Shown piece after piece: positions 1 through 5,245 of a stretch of DNA of 5,245 nucleotides. The translations under genes were made by a program, and so were the position numbers. Each line of letters starts with the position of its first letter. Position 1 is the first letter of the stretch. Origin of the DNA: Ignavibacteria bacterium (GTDB lineage Bacteria > Bacteroidota > Ignavibacteria > Tepidaquicellales > Tepidaquicellaceae); assembly GCA_018058125.1 (NCBI GenBank), contig JAGPCH010000142.1, forward strand, positions 1-5,245, given 5' to 3'. Under the pieces are notes generated by a model that was given only the letters and a program-made list of their open reading frames with translations, did not search any database and was not told the origin of the DNA.

Positions 1-1225
1 CGTAACTTCTACCTGTGATATAAAAATTATCATATTCATCTGCAGCAATTTTTACCGGAATGCTTAATGTATCAACCTGATCATCATAAGATCCATTCCA
101 AATCAGACTTCCGTTTATATCATAAACAAACATATGATACATTCCATAAAAATTTCCCCGACCATTTGCTGCTATAAATGCTTTACCATTTTTATTTAGA
201 CACATCGAAGCGATATAGAATCCTGTATTTGTTTCACTTGACCATATTAAATTTCCGGAGGTATCATATTTTGAAGTTACTATCCGGTAAACATTATTTA
301 CTTGCTTGTCACCTGAGGTTACTAAATTACCAATAGAATCAAATGCTATAAAATCTGAAGAATGTGAATAATCCGACCATATCAAATCTCCATCATCATC
401 ATATTTTAAAATACCGCCGTCAATTCCAACAAAAATATTTGAATTTGCATCTGCAGCAACAGCATATGCGGGATAAACATTATCTAAACGTCTGAGCCAT
501 AATAGATTACCTGTAGAATCATATTTGATCGTGACCAACTGATTATTGAAAGTTAAAATATCTTTATCGCTGCCTGATATTATTATATTACCCGAACTGT
601 CTATTGCCATAGAAGGTACAGGGGCATAATCTCCTAAAACATAATCTGATATTCCGCAGAATTGAATATTCATTAATGGATTGCCATAAAGATCATACTT
701 AATAACAGTCCATTTAAAATTGCAACTTCCAGCTGAGTCACCGTATGATTCCGATCCTGCGACAAATATAAATTTATTTCTGAAATTAATAATACCGGAA
801 GAACGATCTGAAGCGCCGTGAGAATTACCATAAGTATTGGACCATAATCTGATTCCTGAAGTGCTTATTTTTTTTGTCAGGAAATCCAAATCAAACGGAT
901 TATTAGTTGCTGTACCGGTAACAAAAACATTTCCTGAATCATCTGTAGTCAAATCGGAAGATACACTCGTATAGTTGACAAAAGTACTTGAATCGTATAA
1001 AGTCCAGTCTAAGCTTCCGTTACTTGCATATTTTAAAGTTAAACCGCCGCCTATCAAAAATAAATTTTCGTTTTTATCCAAAGTCATATTACTTAAGAAA
1101 GCAGAGTTGGGTCCGCTTTCCGGGTACCTACGGGTCCATTCAAGAGCATACTGTGAAATTGAAACATCTGAGCAAAATAATAAGAAAAATGTAACAAACA
1201 ATATTTTGAATTTGAATAATTTCAT
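1..1225 (-). CDS. Exported beta-propeller-like repeat protein, C-terminus missing (partial)
   Basis: The frame is open from the ATG at 1225-1223 to the window edge, giving 408 complete codons without a stop; the C-terminus lies outside. Residues 1-25 form a signal peptide: a basic start (KLFKFK), a hydrophobic core at about 8-17 and a likely cleavage near ISQ (22-25). Cys18 follows LLF, which is not a proper lipobox. The rest is built of units of about 40-58 residues, each with a K/VYDxxGxLxW-like motif (at about 65, 119, 176, 234, 274, 319 and 367) alternating with DxxGNxxxxG-like motifs (for example 95-104, 209-218, 295-304, 396-404). This pattern resembles SBBP or other propeller repeats of secreted Bacteroidota proteins. 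I infer a surface or extracellular propeller, possibly with a T9SS sorting domain in the missing end. The start overlaps the stop of the upstream gene (ATGA), suggesting translational coupling. No ligand or enzymatic residue is recognisable. Confidence 0.88.
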   Translation of the reverse strand, partial: MKLFKFKILFVTFFLLFCSDVSISQYALEWTRRYPESGPNSAFLSNMTLDKNENLFLIGGGLTLKYASNGSLDWTLYDSSTFVNYTSVSSDLTTDDSGNVFVTGTATNNPFDLDFLTKKISTSGIRLWSNTYGNSHGASDRSSGIINFRNKFIFVAGSESYGDSAGSCNFKWTVIKYDLYGNPLMNIQFCGISDYVLGDYAPVPSMAIDSSGNIIISGSDKDILTFNNQLVTIKYDSTGNLLWLRRLDNVYPAYAVAADANSNIFVGIDGGILKYDDDGDLIWSDYSHSSDFIAFDSIGNLVTSGDKQVNNVYRIVTSKYDTSGNLIWSSETNTGFYIASMCLNKNGKAFIAANGRGNFYGMYHMFVYDINGSLIWNGSYDDQVDTLSIPVKIAADEYDNFYITGRSY

Positions 1226-2298
1226 TTTAATAAAATCATACTCTTCGTTTCAATAAACCCACCCGCTTCTAACTTATAAAAATAAATCCCGCTTGCCAGT
1301 TGGTAACCGGCAGTTGAAAATTGATAGTTATATTTTCCGGGAGCTAAGACTTCATTTACAATAGTAGCAACTTCTTTACCTAAAGCATTATAGATTTTCA
1401 AAGAAACAAATCCCAATTCCGAAATCCCAAATTCCAGATTGGTAGTTGGGTTGAATGGGTTTGGATAGTTTTGTGACAGTTCAAACTTAGTTGCTATGGA
1501 AGTATTAAGATTAGAAATTCCGACTGCACCCGATGTGAGTTCTTTCAGAGAACCGGGAATAGTGAAGTTAACTGGAAATCCAAGTCCGGACAGATCAACA
1601 TTTATGGAAGGTGAACTTTCTTTGGCAATCCAGTTACCACTTGCTATATATACAGTATCAGGAAGTGTAACTATTGGGAGATAAAGAATCGGCGGTAATA
1701 TTGCTAATTCTATTTTGAAAGTAATTATAAATTTTTTACAGAGGTAATTCCCGTTGATAGTGGATATGGTTTCGTCATTCAACCTTCTTCCTGTCGACGA
1801 AATTCTCAAAGGTAAAGATATAGTATCGAGGTTCAAAGTCGTGTCTCTGGAAAAAATGGTATAGTTGGTATTTGCAGTCTGTGAGAATCTGTAAGTATTA
1901 TAATATCCGTTAAAGGACTTTAAAAATTCAACGAAAGCAACAGAGTCCAGTCCGGGCAAACTTCCGATAAGCCCGAGTACATTCAGATAAGGATAAGCGT
2001 TGGTTGACTGAAAATTTACATAGTTGGTATCAGTGTATGGAGTATTCTGATTAATACTCAGCAGTCCTGATTTAGATAATACCTGACTCGCAGGAAGTCC
2101 GTTGTATGTTGTATTCTGCGCAAATGAATCTACCTGAAATGTAGCAAGATTAGTCTGAGGATTATTCAGAGAGTCTAATGGTGTGTTTTTAAAAAACCAT
2201 TTGTATCCGGGTGAAGACGGAAAATAGGTCGAAGCATTTTGTGAGTAAATTGATGATGTACAAAATGCAATTATGATAATTAGAATTATTTTTTTCAT
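1222..2298 (-). CDS. T9SS-secreted protein with type A C-terminal sorting domain; central region unassigned
   Basis: This 358-residue protein starts with a clear signal peptide (MKKIILIIIIAF, cleavage probably near residue 20). Residues 272-358 are a typical T9SS type A sorting domain: FELSQNYPNPFNPTT at 272-286, the KIYNALGKEVATIVNE segment at 301-316, SGIYFYKLEAG at 336-346 and the terminal KSMILLK. In this family the domain guides cargo through the outer membrane and is removed or anchored at the surface. Residues 21-270 are Ser/Thr/Asn-rich and I do not recognise them. The opening YFPSSPGYKWFF resembles the start of many uncharacterised Ignavibacteria exported proteins, and NWIAKESSPSI (222-232) has the look of a beta-strand-rich lipid-binding-type domain, but that is only an impression. 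The start is fixed by the signal peptide; there is no Shine-Dalgarno sequence before it. Its TGA stop overlaps the ATG of the following gene, so the two are probably cotranscribed, with this gene first. Confidence 0.93.
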   Translation of the reverse strand: MKKIILIIIIAFCTSSIYSQNASTYFPSSPGYKWFFKNTPLDSLNNPQTNLATFQVDSFAQNTTYNGLPASQVLSKSGLLSINQNTPYTDTNYVNFQSTNAYPYLNVLGLIGSLPGLDSVAFVEFLKSFNGYYNTYRFSQTANTNYTIFSRDTTLNLDTISLPLRISSTGRRLNDETISTINGNYLCKKFIITFKIELAILPPILYLPIVTLPDTVYIASGNWIAKESSPSINVDLSGLGFPVNFTIPGSLKELTSGAVGISNLNTSIATKFELSQNYPNPFNPTTNLEFGISELGFVSLKIYNALGKEVATIVNEVLAPGKYNYQFSTAGYQLASGIYFYKLEAGGFIETKSMILLK

Positions 2299-2322
2299 TA
2301 AGTGGTTTGTGTTTTATTTTAA

Positions 2323-2354
2323 GAAAATTAGAAAGATTGATTTTATAAAACAAA
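2323..2354 (-). promoter_or_regulatory. Bacteroidota-type promoter candidate for the leftward gene pair
   Basis: On the minus strand TTTG (2354-2351) is followed by 20 bases and TAATTTTC (2330-2323), which fits the TTTG / TAnnTTTG pattern of Bacteroidota housekeeping promoters except for the last base. Transcription would begin around 2316, leaving a leader of roughly 18 bases before the ATG at 2298. The position and orientation fit the two-gene unit downstream. Motifs this AT-rich also arise by chance, so confidence is moderate. Confidence 0.45.
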
Positions 2355-2445
2355 CGTAAAATTAATCTTTTGAATATTCGCTGTGTAAATTATAATCAAT
2401 TCTTTTTAAAGCCGCCGGTCTGTTCGATATCAATTCAATGATGTC

Positions 2446-2520
2446 TGTCTCAAAGTCTCGAAGACTCAAAGAATACCATTTTTAAGGTTTTTATCTTAGA
2501 GACTTTGAGACTTTGAGGTA
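2446..2520. repeat. Long imperfect inverted repeat made of GAGACTTT units
   Basis: The arms 2449-2471 and 2495-2517 pair over 23 positions with 20 Watson-Crick pairs, one G-T pair and two A-A mismatches. Three further positions (2446-2448 with 2518-2520) extend the stem with one normal and two G-T pairs, and the loop is 23 bases. The right arm is a direct repeat, GAGACTTT twice followed by GAG; the left arm carries the same unit in reverse complement but degenerate. No U-tract follows on either strand, so it does not look like an intrinsic terminator. It resembles the short-period intergenic repeats seen in environmental Bacteroidota genomes, or a small MITE- or REP-like element. A structured RNA is possible. 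Confidence 0.7.
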
Positions 2521-2554
2521 AACGTAACTTTTAGTAAAGTCATTGTAGCTTTGG

Positions 2555-2561
2555 AAGGAGG
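2555..2561 (+). promoter_or_regulatory. Perfect Shine-Dalgarno sequence AAGGAGG in the intergenic region
   Basis: AAGGAGG lies five bases before the ATG at 2567-2569, an ideal spacing. The four main genes in this window lack such a site, which makes its presence in front of a very short frame notable. It could also be a chance purine run. Confidence 0.4.
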
Positions 2562-2566
2562 TAATA

Positions 2567-2629
2567 ATGAATGAGGAAATATTCTTTGCGCAAATCTGCG
2601 AGAATTATATTTTTGTCGTTTACAAATGA
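2567..2629 (+). CDS. Possible 20-residue small protein or leader peptide
   Basis: ATG at 2567 opens a frame of 20 codons ending in TGA at 2627-2629, encoding MNEEIFFAQICENYIFVVYK. The peptide has an acidic start and an aromatic, hydrophobic end; I do not recognise it. Support comes almost only from the ideally spaced AAGGAGG upstream. Against it, the frame runs through repeat-like sequence and contains the best promoter for the next gene (2585-2615), and I found no convincing promoter upstream of the frame itself. If real, it might act as a leader peptide for the hydrolase gene that starts 84 bases after its stop. It may well be fortuitous. Confidence 0.2.
   Translation: MNEEIFFAQICENYIFVVYK
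2585..2615 (+). promoter_or_regulatory. Consensus Bacteroidota promoter for the hydrolase-symporter operon
   Basis: TTTG at 2585-2588, a 19-base spacer, and TATTTTTG at 2608-2615 match the TTTG / TAnnTTTG consensus at every fixed position. Transcription would start near 2622 and leave a leader of about 90 bases before the ATG at 2714. The -33 element lies inside a repeat-like segment (CTTTGCGCAAATCTGCGAG). Confidence 0.6.
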
Positions 2630-2680
2630 ATATGAATTTAGACTGATAATAATTATAATTGCACTTTAAATAATCCAATC

Positions 2681-2710
2681 AACATAATTAACATAATTAA
2701 CATATTTAAC
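2681..2710 (+). repeat. 9-base tandem repeat (AACATAATT) directly before the hydrolase start
   Basis: Units lie at 2681-2689 and 2690-2698 (identical), 2699-2707 (one mismatch, AACATATTT), with a partial AAC at 2708-2710. The array ends three bases before the ATG at 2714. It fills the place where a Shine-Dalgarno sequence would be and contains none, so it probably forms an unstructured A/U-rich ribosome landing region. Confidence 0.75.
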
Positions 2711-2713
2711 TAA

Positions 2714-3571
2714 ATGCAGATAGGGGATTACAAGCTACACTCAGTTCAGACAGGACTATTCAAACTGGACGGCGGAGCTATGTTTGGCGTTGTACCGAAG
2801 AATCTATGGCAGAGAACAAATCCTGCCGACGAACAGAACCGTATCGAAATGTGCACGAGAGCTTTGCTTCTTGATAACGGTAAAAGGAAAATTCTGACAG
2901 ATACAGGGATAGGATATAAACTTTCAGACAAAATAAATAAGATCTATGATGTTGATTATTCTGAATACACACTTGAAAAAAGTCTAGCATCGTTGAATCT
3001 GAAAAGGGAAGATATAACAGATGTGATACTTACGCATTTACATTTTGATCACACAGGCGGAAGCACTTATTATGATGAAGAGCAAAGATTAAAACTGTCA
3101 TTTCCGAATGCAGTTTATCACGTTCAGAAAAAGCAGTATGAATGGGCATTGAATCCAACCGACAGGGACAAGGCTAGTTTCTTTCCGGAAAATTACAAAC
3201 CGCTTGAGGATAATAAGGTATTGAAATTCACTGAAGGCGAAACGAAATTTGATGAGATCATAACATTACTTCCGGTCAACGGACACACAAGCAATATGCA
3301 GATGATCAAAGTTTCTGACGGAAATAATACTCTATTATATACAGCAGATCTGATCCCTACTGCGGGACACATTCCCGCGCCATTTATTATGGGTTATGAT
3401 CTGTTTCCATTGACTACACTTGACGAAAAGAAAAAATACCTTAAAGAAATTGCTGATAATAACTGGACAGTTTTCTTTGAACATGATCCGCACAATGAAT
3501 GCGCAAATGTTGAATCAAATGAAAAAGGATATTTTATAAAAGAAAGATTTACATTATCAGATAAAGCATAA
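2714..3571 (+). CDS. Metallo-beta-lactamase-fold hydrolase (lactonase/AiiA-like subgroup)
   Basis: This 285-residue protein has no signal peptide and should act in the cytoplasm. It has the HxHxDH metal motif in THLHFDHTGG (His108, His110, Asp112, His113), then GH at 190-191 (His191), Asp212 in TADLIPT and His257 in FFEHD. These are the expected ligands for a two-zinc site, with Asp212 bridging. Asp63 in LTDTGIG is the usual conserved Asp before the motif. Length and layout fit the AiiA-like and parathion-hydrolase-like MBL enzymes, which open lactones or cleave esters; the true substrate is unknown, and I would not call it a quorum-quenching enzyme from sequence alone. The N-terminus MQIGDYKLHSVQTGLFKLDGG looks like the conserved family start, so the ATG is well placed despite lacking a Shine-Dalgarno sequence. 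The symporter gene follows after 30 bases in the same direction, so an operon is likely. Confidence 0.92.
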   Translation: MQIGDYKLHSVQTGLFKLDGGAMFGVVPKNLWQRTNPADEQNRIEMCTRALLLDNGKRKILTDTGIGYKLSDKINKIYDVDYSEYTLEKSLASLNLKREDITDVILTHLHFDHTGGSTYYDEEQRLKLSFPNAVYHVQKKQYEWALNPTDRDKASFFPENYKPLEDNKVLKFTEGETKFDEIITLLPVNGHTSNMQMIKVSDGNNTLLYTADLIPTAGHIPAPFIMGYDLFPLTTLDEKKKYLKEIADNNWTVFFEHDPHNECANVESNEKGYFIKERFTLSDKA

Positions 3572-3601
3572 TTTGAATATGATATTAACCAATTTTAATA
3601 A

Positions 3602-5104
3602 ATGAATTTTTCTGTATTAGATTATACTATAGTAATTGTATATCTGATAGCTGTTGGCATTTTCGGAATTTATGTTTCCGGAAAGCAGACATCGGTTAAA
3701 GATTATTTCTTAGGTTCGAAGACAATTCCCTGGTGGGCTGTTTGCTTCTCGGTAGTCGCAACAGAAACCAGCACCCTCACATTTATCAGCATACCCGGAC
3801 TCGCTTATATCTCCAATATGAATTTCCTTCAGCTTGCAATAGGATTTTTTATTGGGAGGATTGTCGTTGCATTTGTATTTCTGCCGAGATATTATGCAGG
3901 AAATATGGAAACGGCTTATGAGTTTCTGGGTAACAGGTTCGGAACTCCTATGAGAAAATATGCCTCTGTTACTTTTATAGTATTGAGAATATTTGCAGAT
4001 GGAGTAAGGTTATTCACAACAGCCATTCCAATAAAATTCATTACCGGTCTCGGATATTTTGAATGCATATTAATAGTCGGAACTATCACAGTTATCTACG
4101 CATACATCGGCGGAATTAAGGCAGTAATTTGGACCGATGTAATTCAGATATTTGTATATTCCATTGGAGCTGTAGCATCAATGATTGTGATCTATAATTT
4201 ACTGCCCGGCGGTTGGAGCGATGTAGTGAAATTTGCAGAGCCTTTAAATAAATTTCAGATACTCGATTTTAAATTCGCCGACTCATTCACCGGAATTTTC
4301 ACCGGTGGTTACGGTATATTAGGCGGGATTATTGGCGGCGCATTCCTCGCAATGGCATCCCACGGAACGGATCAGATGATCGTTCAGAGACTGCTGACAT
4401 GTAAAGATAAAAAGTCTTCTCAGAAAGCTGTCATATTCAGCGGAGTCATAGTTTTCGTGCAGTTTGCAATATTCCTTTTGGTTGGATTGATGTTGTTTGC
4501 ATTATATCAGGGAGTTGATTTTAAATCACTTGTAATCAATGGCAGTAATCTGACTAAATCCGATGAGATTTTTCCGATGTTCATAGTGCAGAGTCTTCCA
4601 ATGGGACTTGCCGGACTGGTAGTAGCCGGATTATTATCAGCATCAATGTCCACCTTATCCTCGACTTTCAATTCTCTAGCGTCCACTACAATTCTTGATC
4701 TTTTCAAAGGGAAAAAATTTCTTAAGAACGAAGCGGACGAATTAAAATATTCACGTCTTGCTACGATCTTCTGGGCAATTGTAATAATGGGAACCGGTTT
4801 GCTTTTTCAAAACGAAACAAATCCGGCAGTGGATTTTGCATTAAAGATCCAGTCTTTAATATATGGCGGACTTCTAGGTGTATTCTTGCTTGGAATAGTT
4901 TATAAAAAAGCTGATCTTAAAACAGCAATGATCTCTTATACATTTGCAATATTAATACTTGTTCTGCTATTCATACTTCCGAAGTTTGGGGTTATGCCGG
5001 CTATAAATCTGACCTGGTTTACCTTCTTCGGAGTTGTGATTACTTTTATTGTTGCAAACATAGTCATGCTTTTTATAAAAAATAACTCTGATAAAGTTTC
5101 CTGA
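3602..5104 (+). CDS. Sodium/solute symporter (SSS/SLC5 family), substrate unknown
   Basis: This 500-residue inner-membrane protein is of usual family length, with about 13 hydrophobic segments (roughly 6-26, 44-66, 74-95, 121-147, 152-170, 176-199, 232-254, 277-302, 323-348, 384-402, 412-433, 440-459, 467-492). Family marks are DYFLGSKTIPWWAV (34-47), GGIKAVIWTDVIQ (170-182), TDQMIVQR (256-263) and the helix SASMSTLSSTFNS (346-358). Aligned from memory with the Vibrio sugar transporter vSGLT, Ala53, Ala347, Ser350 and Thr351 fall on Na2-site positions, so sodium coupling is well supported. The sugar-contacting Gln of vSGLT corresponds to Thr60 in ETSTLTFISIPG, which argues against a simple hexose carrier. 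The substrate could be a sugar derivative, an organic acid or an amino acid. No Shine-Dalgarno sequence precedes the ATG; the gene lies 30 bases after the hydrolase and is probably cotranscribed. It ends with two consecutive stops, TGA TAA. Confidence 0.94.
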   Translation: MNFSVLDYTIVIVYLIAVGIFGIYVSGKQTSVKDYFLGSKTIPWWAVCFSVVATETSTLTFISIPGLAYISNMNFLQLAIGFFIGRIVVAFVFLPRYYAGNMETAYEFLGNRFGTPMRKYASVTFIVLRIFADGVRLFTTAIPIKFITGLGYFECILIVGTITVIYAYIGGIKAVIWTDVIQIFVYSIGAVASMIVIYNLLPGGWSDVVKFAEPLNKFQILDFKFADSFTGIFTGGYGILGGIIGGAFLAMASHGTDQMIVQRLLTCKDKKSSQKAVIFSGVIVFVQFAIFLLVGLMLFALYQGVDFKSLVINGSNLTKSDEIFPMFIVQSLPMGLAGLVVAGLLSASMSTLSSTFNSLASTTILDLFKGKKFLKNEADELKYSRLATIFWAIVIMGTGLLFQNETNPAVDFALKIQSLIYGGLLGVFLLGIVYKKADLKTAMISYTFAILILVLLFILPKFGVMPAINLTWFTFFGVVITFIVANIVMLFIKNNSDKVS

Positions 5105-5111
5105 TAAAGTT
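5088..5111 (+). repeat. 13-base-period duplication across the symporter stop codon
   Basis: CTGATAAAGTT occurs at 5088-5098 and again at 5101-5111, exactly 13 bases apart. The first copy codes for the last residues (SDKV) and the second contains the TGA stop and the following TAA. It looks like a small slippage duplication that also supplied half of the hairpin next to it. Confidence 0.7.
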
Positions 5112-5125
5112 CTGATAATCAGGAA
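5098..5125 (+). terminator. Hairpin at the symporter stop codon, possible terminator
   Basis: TTCCTGAT (5098-5105) pairs perfectly with ATCAGGAA (5118-5125) around a 12-base loop, with two further G-T pairs outside. The sequence after it is T-rich (GTAATTTTATTTAAATTTT) but has no unbroken T run, and the stem is only moderately stable. It sits at the end of the operon and before a new promoter candidate, which fits a weak intrinsic terminator. Confidence 0.45.
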
Positions 5126-5130
5126 GTAAT

Positions 5131-5160
5131 TTTATTTAAATTTTAATTTTTGTAATTTTG
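5131..5160 (+). promoter_or_regulatory. Promoter candidate for the gene starting at 5201
   Basis: TAATTTTG at 5153-5160 is a full match to the Bacteroidota -7 element TAnnTTTG. The -33 partner is imperfect: TTTA at 5131-5134, 18 bases upstream. Transcription from about 5167 would give a leader of roughly 34 bases with a good Shine-Dalgarno sequence. Confidence 0.45.
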
Positions 5161-5189
5161 AAATCTCACAAACCAAAAACTAAATTAAA

Positions 5190-5194
5190 AAGGA
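5190..5194 (+). promoter_or_regulatory. Ribosome binding site AGGAG of the last gene
   Basis: AGGAG within an AAAAAGGAG run lies six bases before the ATG at 5201, a good spacing. This supports the start choice and shows that the host does use Shine-Dalgarno sites on some genes. Confidence 0.7.
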
Positions 5195-5200
5195 GTAGAA

Positions 5201-5245
5201 ATGAAAAAGCTAAACTATTTACTGGTATTAGTTGCGCTAATGTTT
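5201..5245 (+). CDS. Start of a probable exported protein, cut by the window edge
   Basis: Fifteen codons are visible, encoding MKKLNYLLVLVALMF: two lysines followed by a hydrophobic run, as in a signal peptide. An AGGAG ribosome binding site and a -7 promoter element lie upstream at normal distances, so the start is well supported. Product and family cannot be judged from this fragment. Confidence 0.65.
   Translation, partial: MKKLNYLLVLVALMF

Larger units (their letters stand above)
2299..2713. other. Divergent intergenic region (415 bases)
   Basis: This stretch separates the leftward secreted-protein pair from the rightward hydrolase-symporter pair. From left to right it holds a leftward promoter candidate (2323-2354), the palindrome TTTTATAAAA (2341-2350) in that promoter's spacer, a featureless section to 2445, a long imperfect inverted repeat (2446-2520), a strong Shine-Dalgarno sequence with a 20-codon ORF (2555-2629), a rightward consensus promoter (2585-2615) and a 9-base tandem repeat (2681-2710). 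No gene ends here, so the hairpin is not needed as a terminator for any visible gene. I see no tRNA or recognised riboswitch. Confidence 0.8.

Noticed and set aside
1159..1176. Lipoprotein reading of the propeller-like protein (Cys18)
   Set aside because: The residue before the cysteine is Phe, which does not fit the Gly/Ala/Ser needed in a lipobox, so a normal signal peptide is more likely.
975..1256. Rightward open frames of 93 and 68 codons around 975-1256
   Set aside because: They lie opposite the signal peptide and first repeats of the leftward propeller-like gene, have no ribosome site, and their products look like antisense translation with no domain.
1496..1684. Rightward 62-codon frame
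   Set aside because: It is antisense to the T9SS cargo gene and its product has no recognisable feature.
2449..2517. Possible CRISPR-like or tRNA structure in the repeat region
   Set aside because: The repeat is a single hairpin with contiguous 8-base units and no spacers, and it lacks tRNA arms or an anticodon loop.
2546..2553. TAGCTTTG, a full match to the -7 promoter element, upstream of the small ORF
   Set aside because: No TTTG lies 17-21 bases upstream, and transcription from it would begin at about 2560, inside the Shine-Dalgarno sequence it would need to serve.
2496..2678. Leftward 60-codon frame in the intergenic region
   Set aside because: It runs through one arm of the inverted repeat and the repeat-like promoter segment, lacks a ribosome site, and the basic, tyrosine-rich product looks like chance translation of AT-rich DNA.
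2746..2990. Leftward frames of 61 and 70 codons
   Set aside because: Both are antisense to the well-supported MBL hydrolase gene.
3733..3921. Rightward 62-codon frame in another phase
   Set aside because: It lies inside the symporter gene, whose frame is certain from its family motifs.
4507..4707. Leftward 66-codon frame
   Set aside because: It is antisense to conserved membrane segments of the symporter.

Overview
The window looks like a piece of a Bacteroidota-type chromosome, most likely Ignavibacteria or a close relative. The evidence is an AT-rich base composition, a secreted protein ending in a type IX secretion (T9SS) sorting domain with the 'NYPNPFNPTT' opening that is very common in Ignavibacteria and related phyla, promoter candidates of the Bacteroidota type (TTTG, about 19-20 bases, TAnnTTTG), and several genes without a Shine-Dalgarno sequence. 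The assignment is inferred from motifs and was not searched.

Layout: the left half (1-2298) is read leftwards and holds two genes for exported proteins whose stop and start codons overlap (ATGA). The first transcribed gene (1222-2298) encodes a 358-residue T9SS cargo protein with an unassigned central region. The second (1-1225, cut by the window edge) encodes a repeat-rich, beta-propeller-like exported protein. A 415-base divergent intergenic region (2299-2713) follows. It carries a promoter candidate for each direction, a long imperfect inverted repeat built from 8-base units, a 20-codon ORF behind a perfect Shine-Dalgarno sequence, and a 9-base tandem repeat just before the next start codon. 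The right half (2714-5104) is read rightwards: a metallo-beta-lactamase-fold hydrolase, then 30 bases later a 500-residue sodium/solute symporter, probably one operon. A hairpin at the symporter stop codon may end that transcript. A new gene with its own promoter candidate, a good Shine-Dalgarno sequence and a signal-peptide-like start begins at 5201 and leaves the window.

Functional reading: the left pair delivers proteins across the envelope, probably to the cell surface or medium. The right pair couples a cytoplasmic zinc hydrolase with an inner-membrane importer and may handle one imported compound, but nothing here identifies it. The genes belong to known families. The less ordinary material is in the intergenic region, where repeat-like sequence overlaps a consensus promoter. 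I see no clear sign of an undescribed multi-gene system, and no rRNA, tRNA, CRISPR array, transposase or phage gene.
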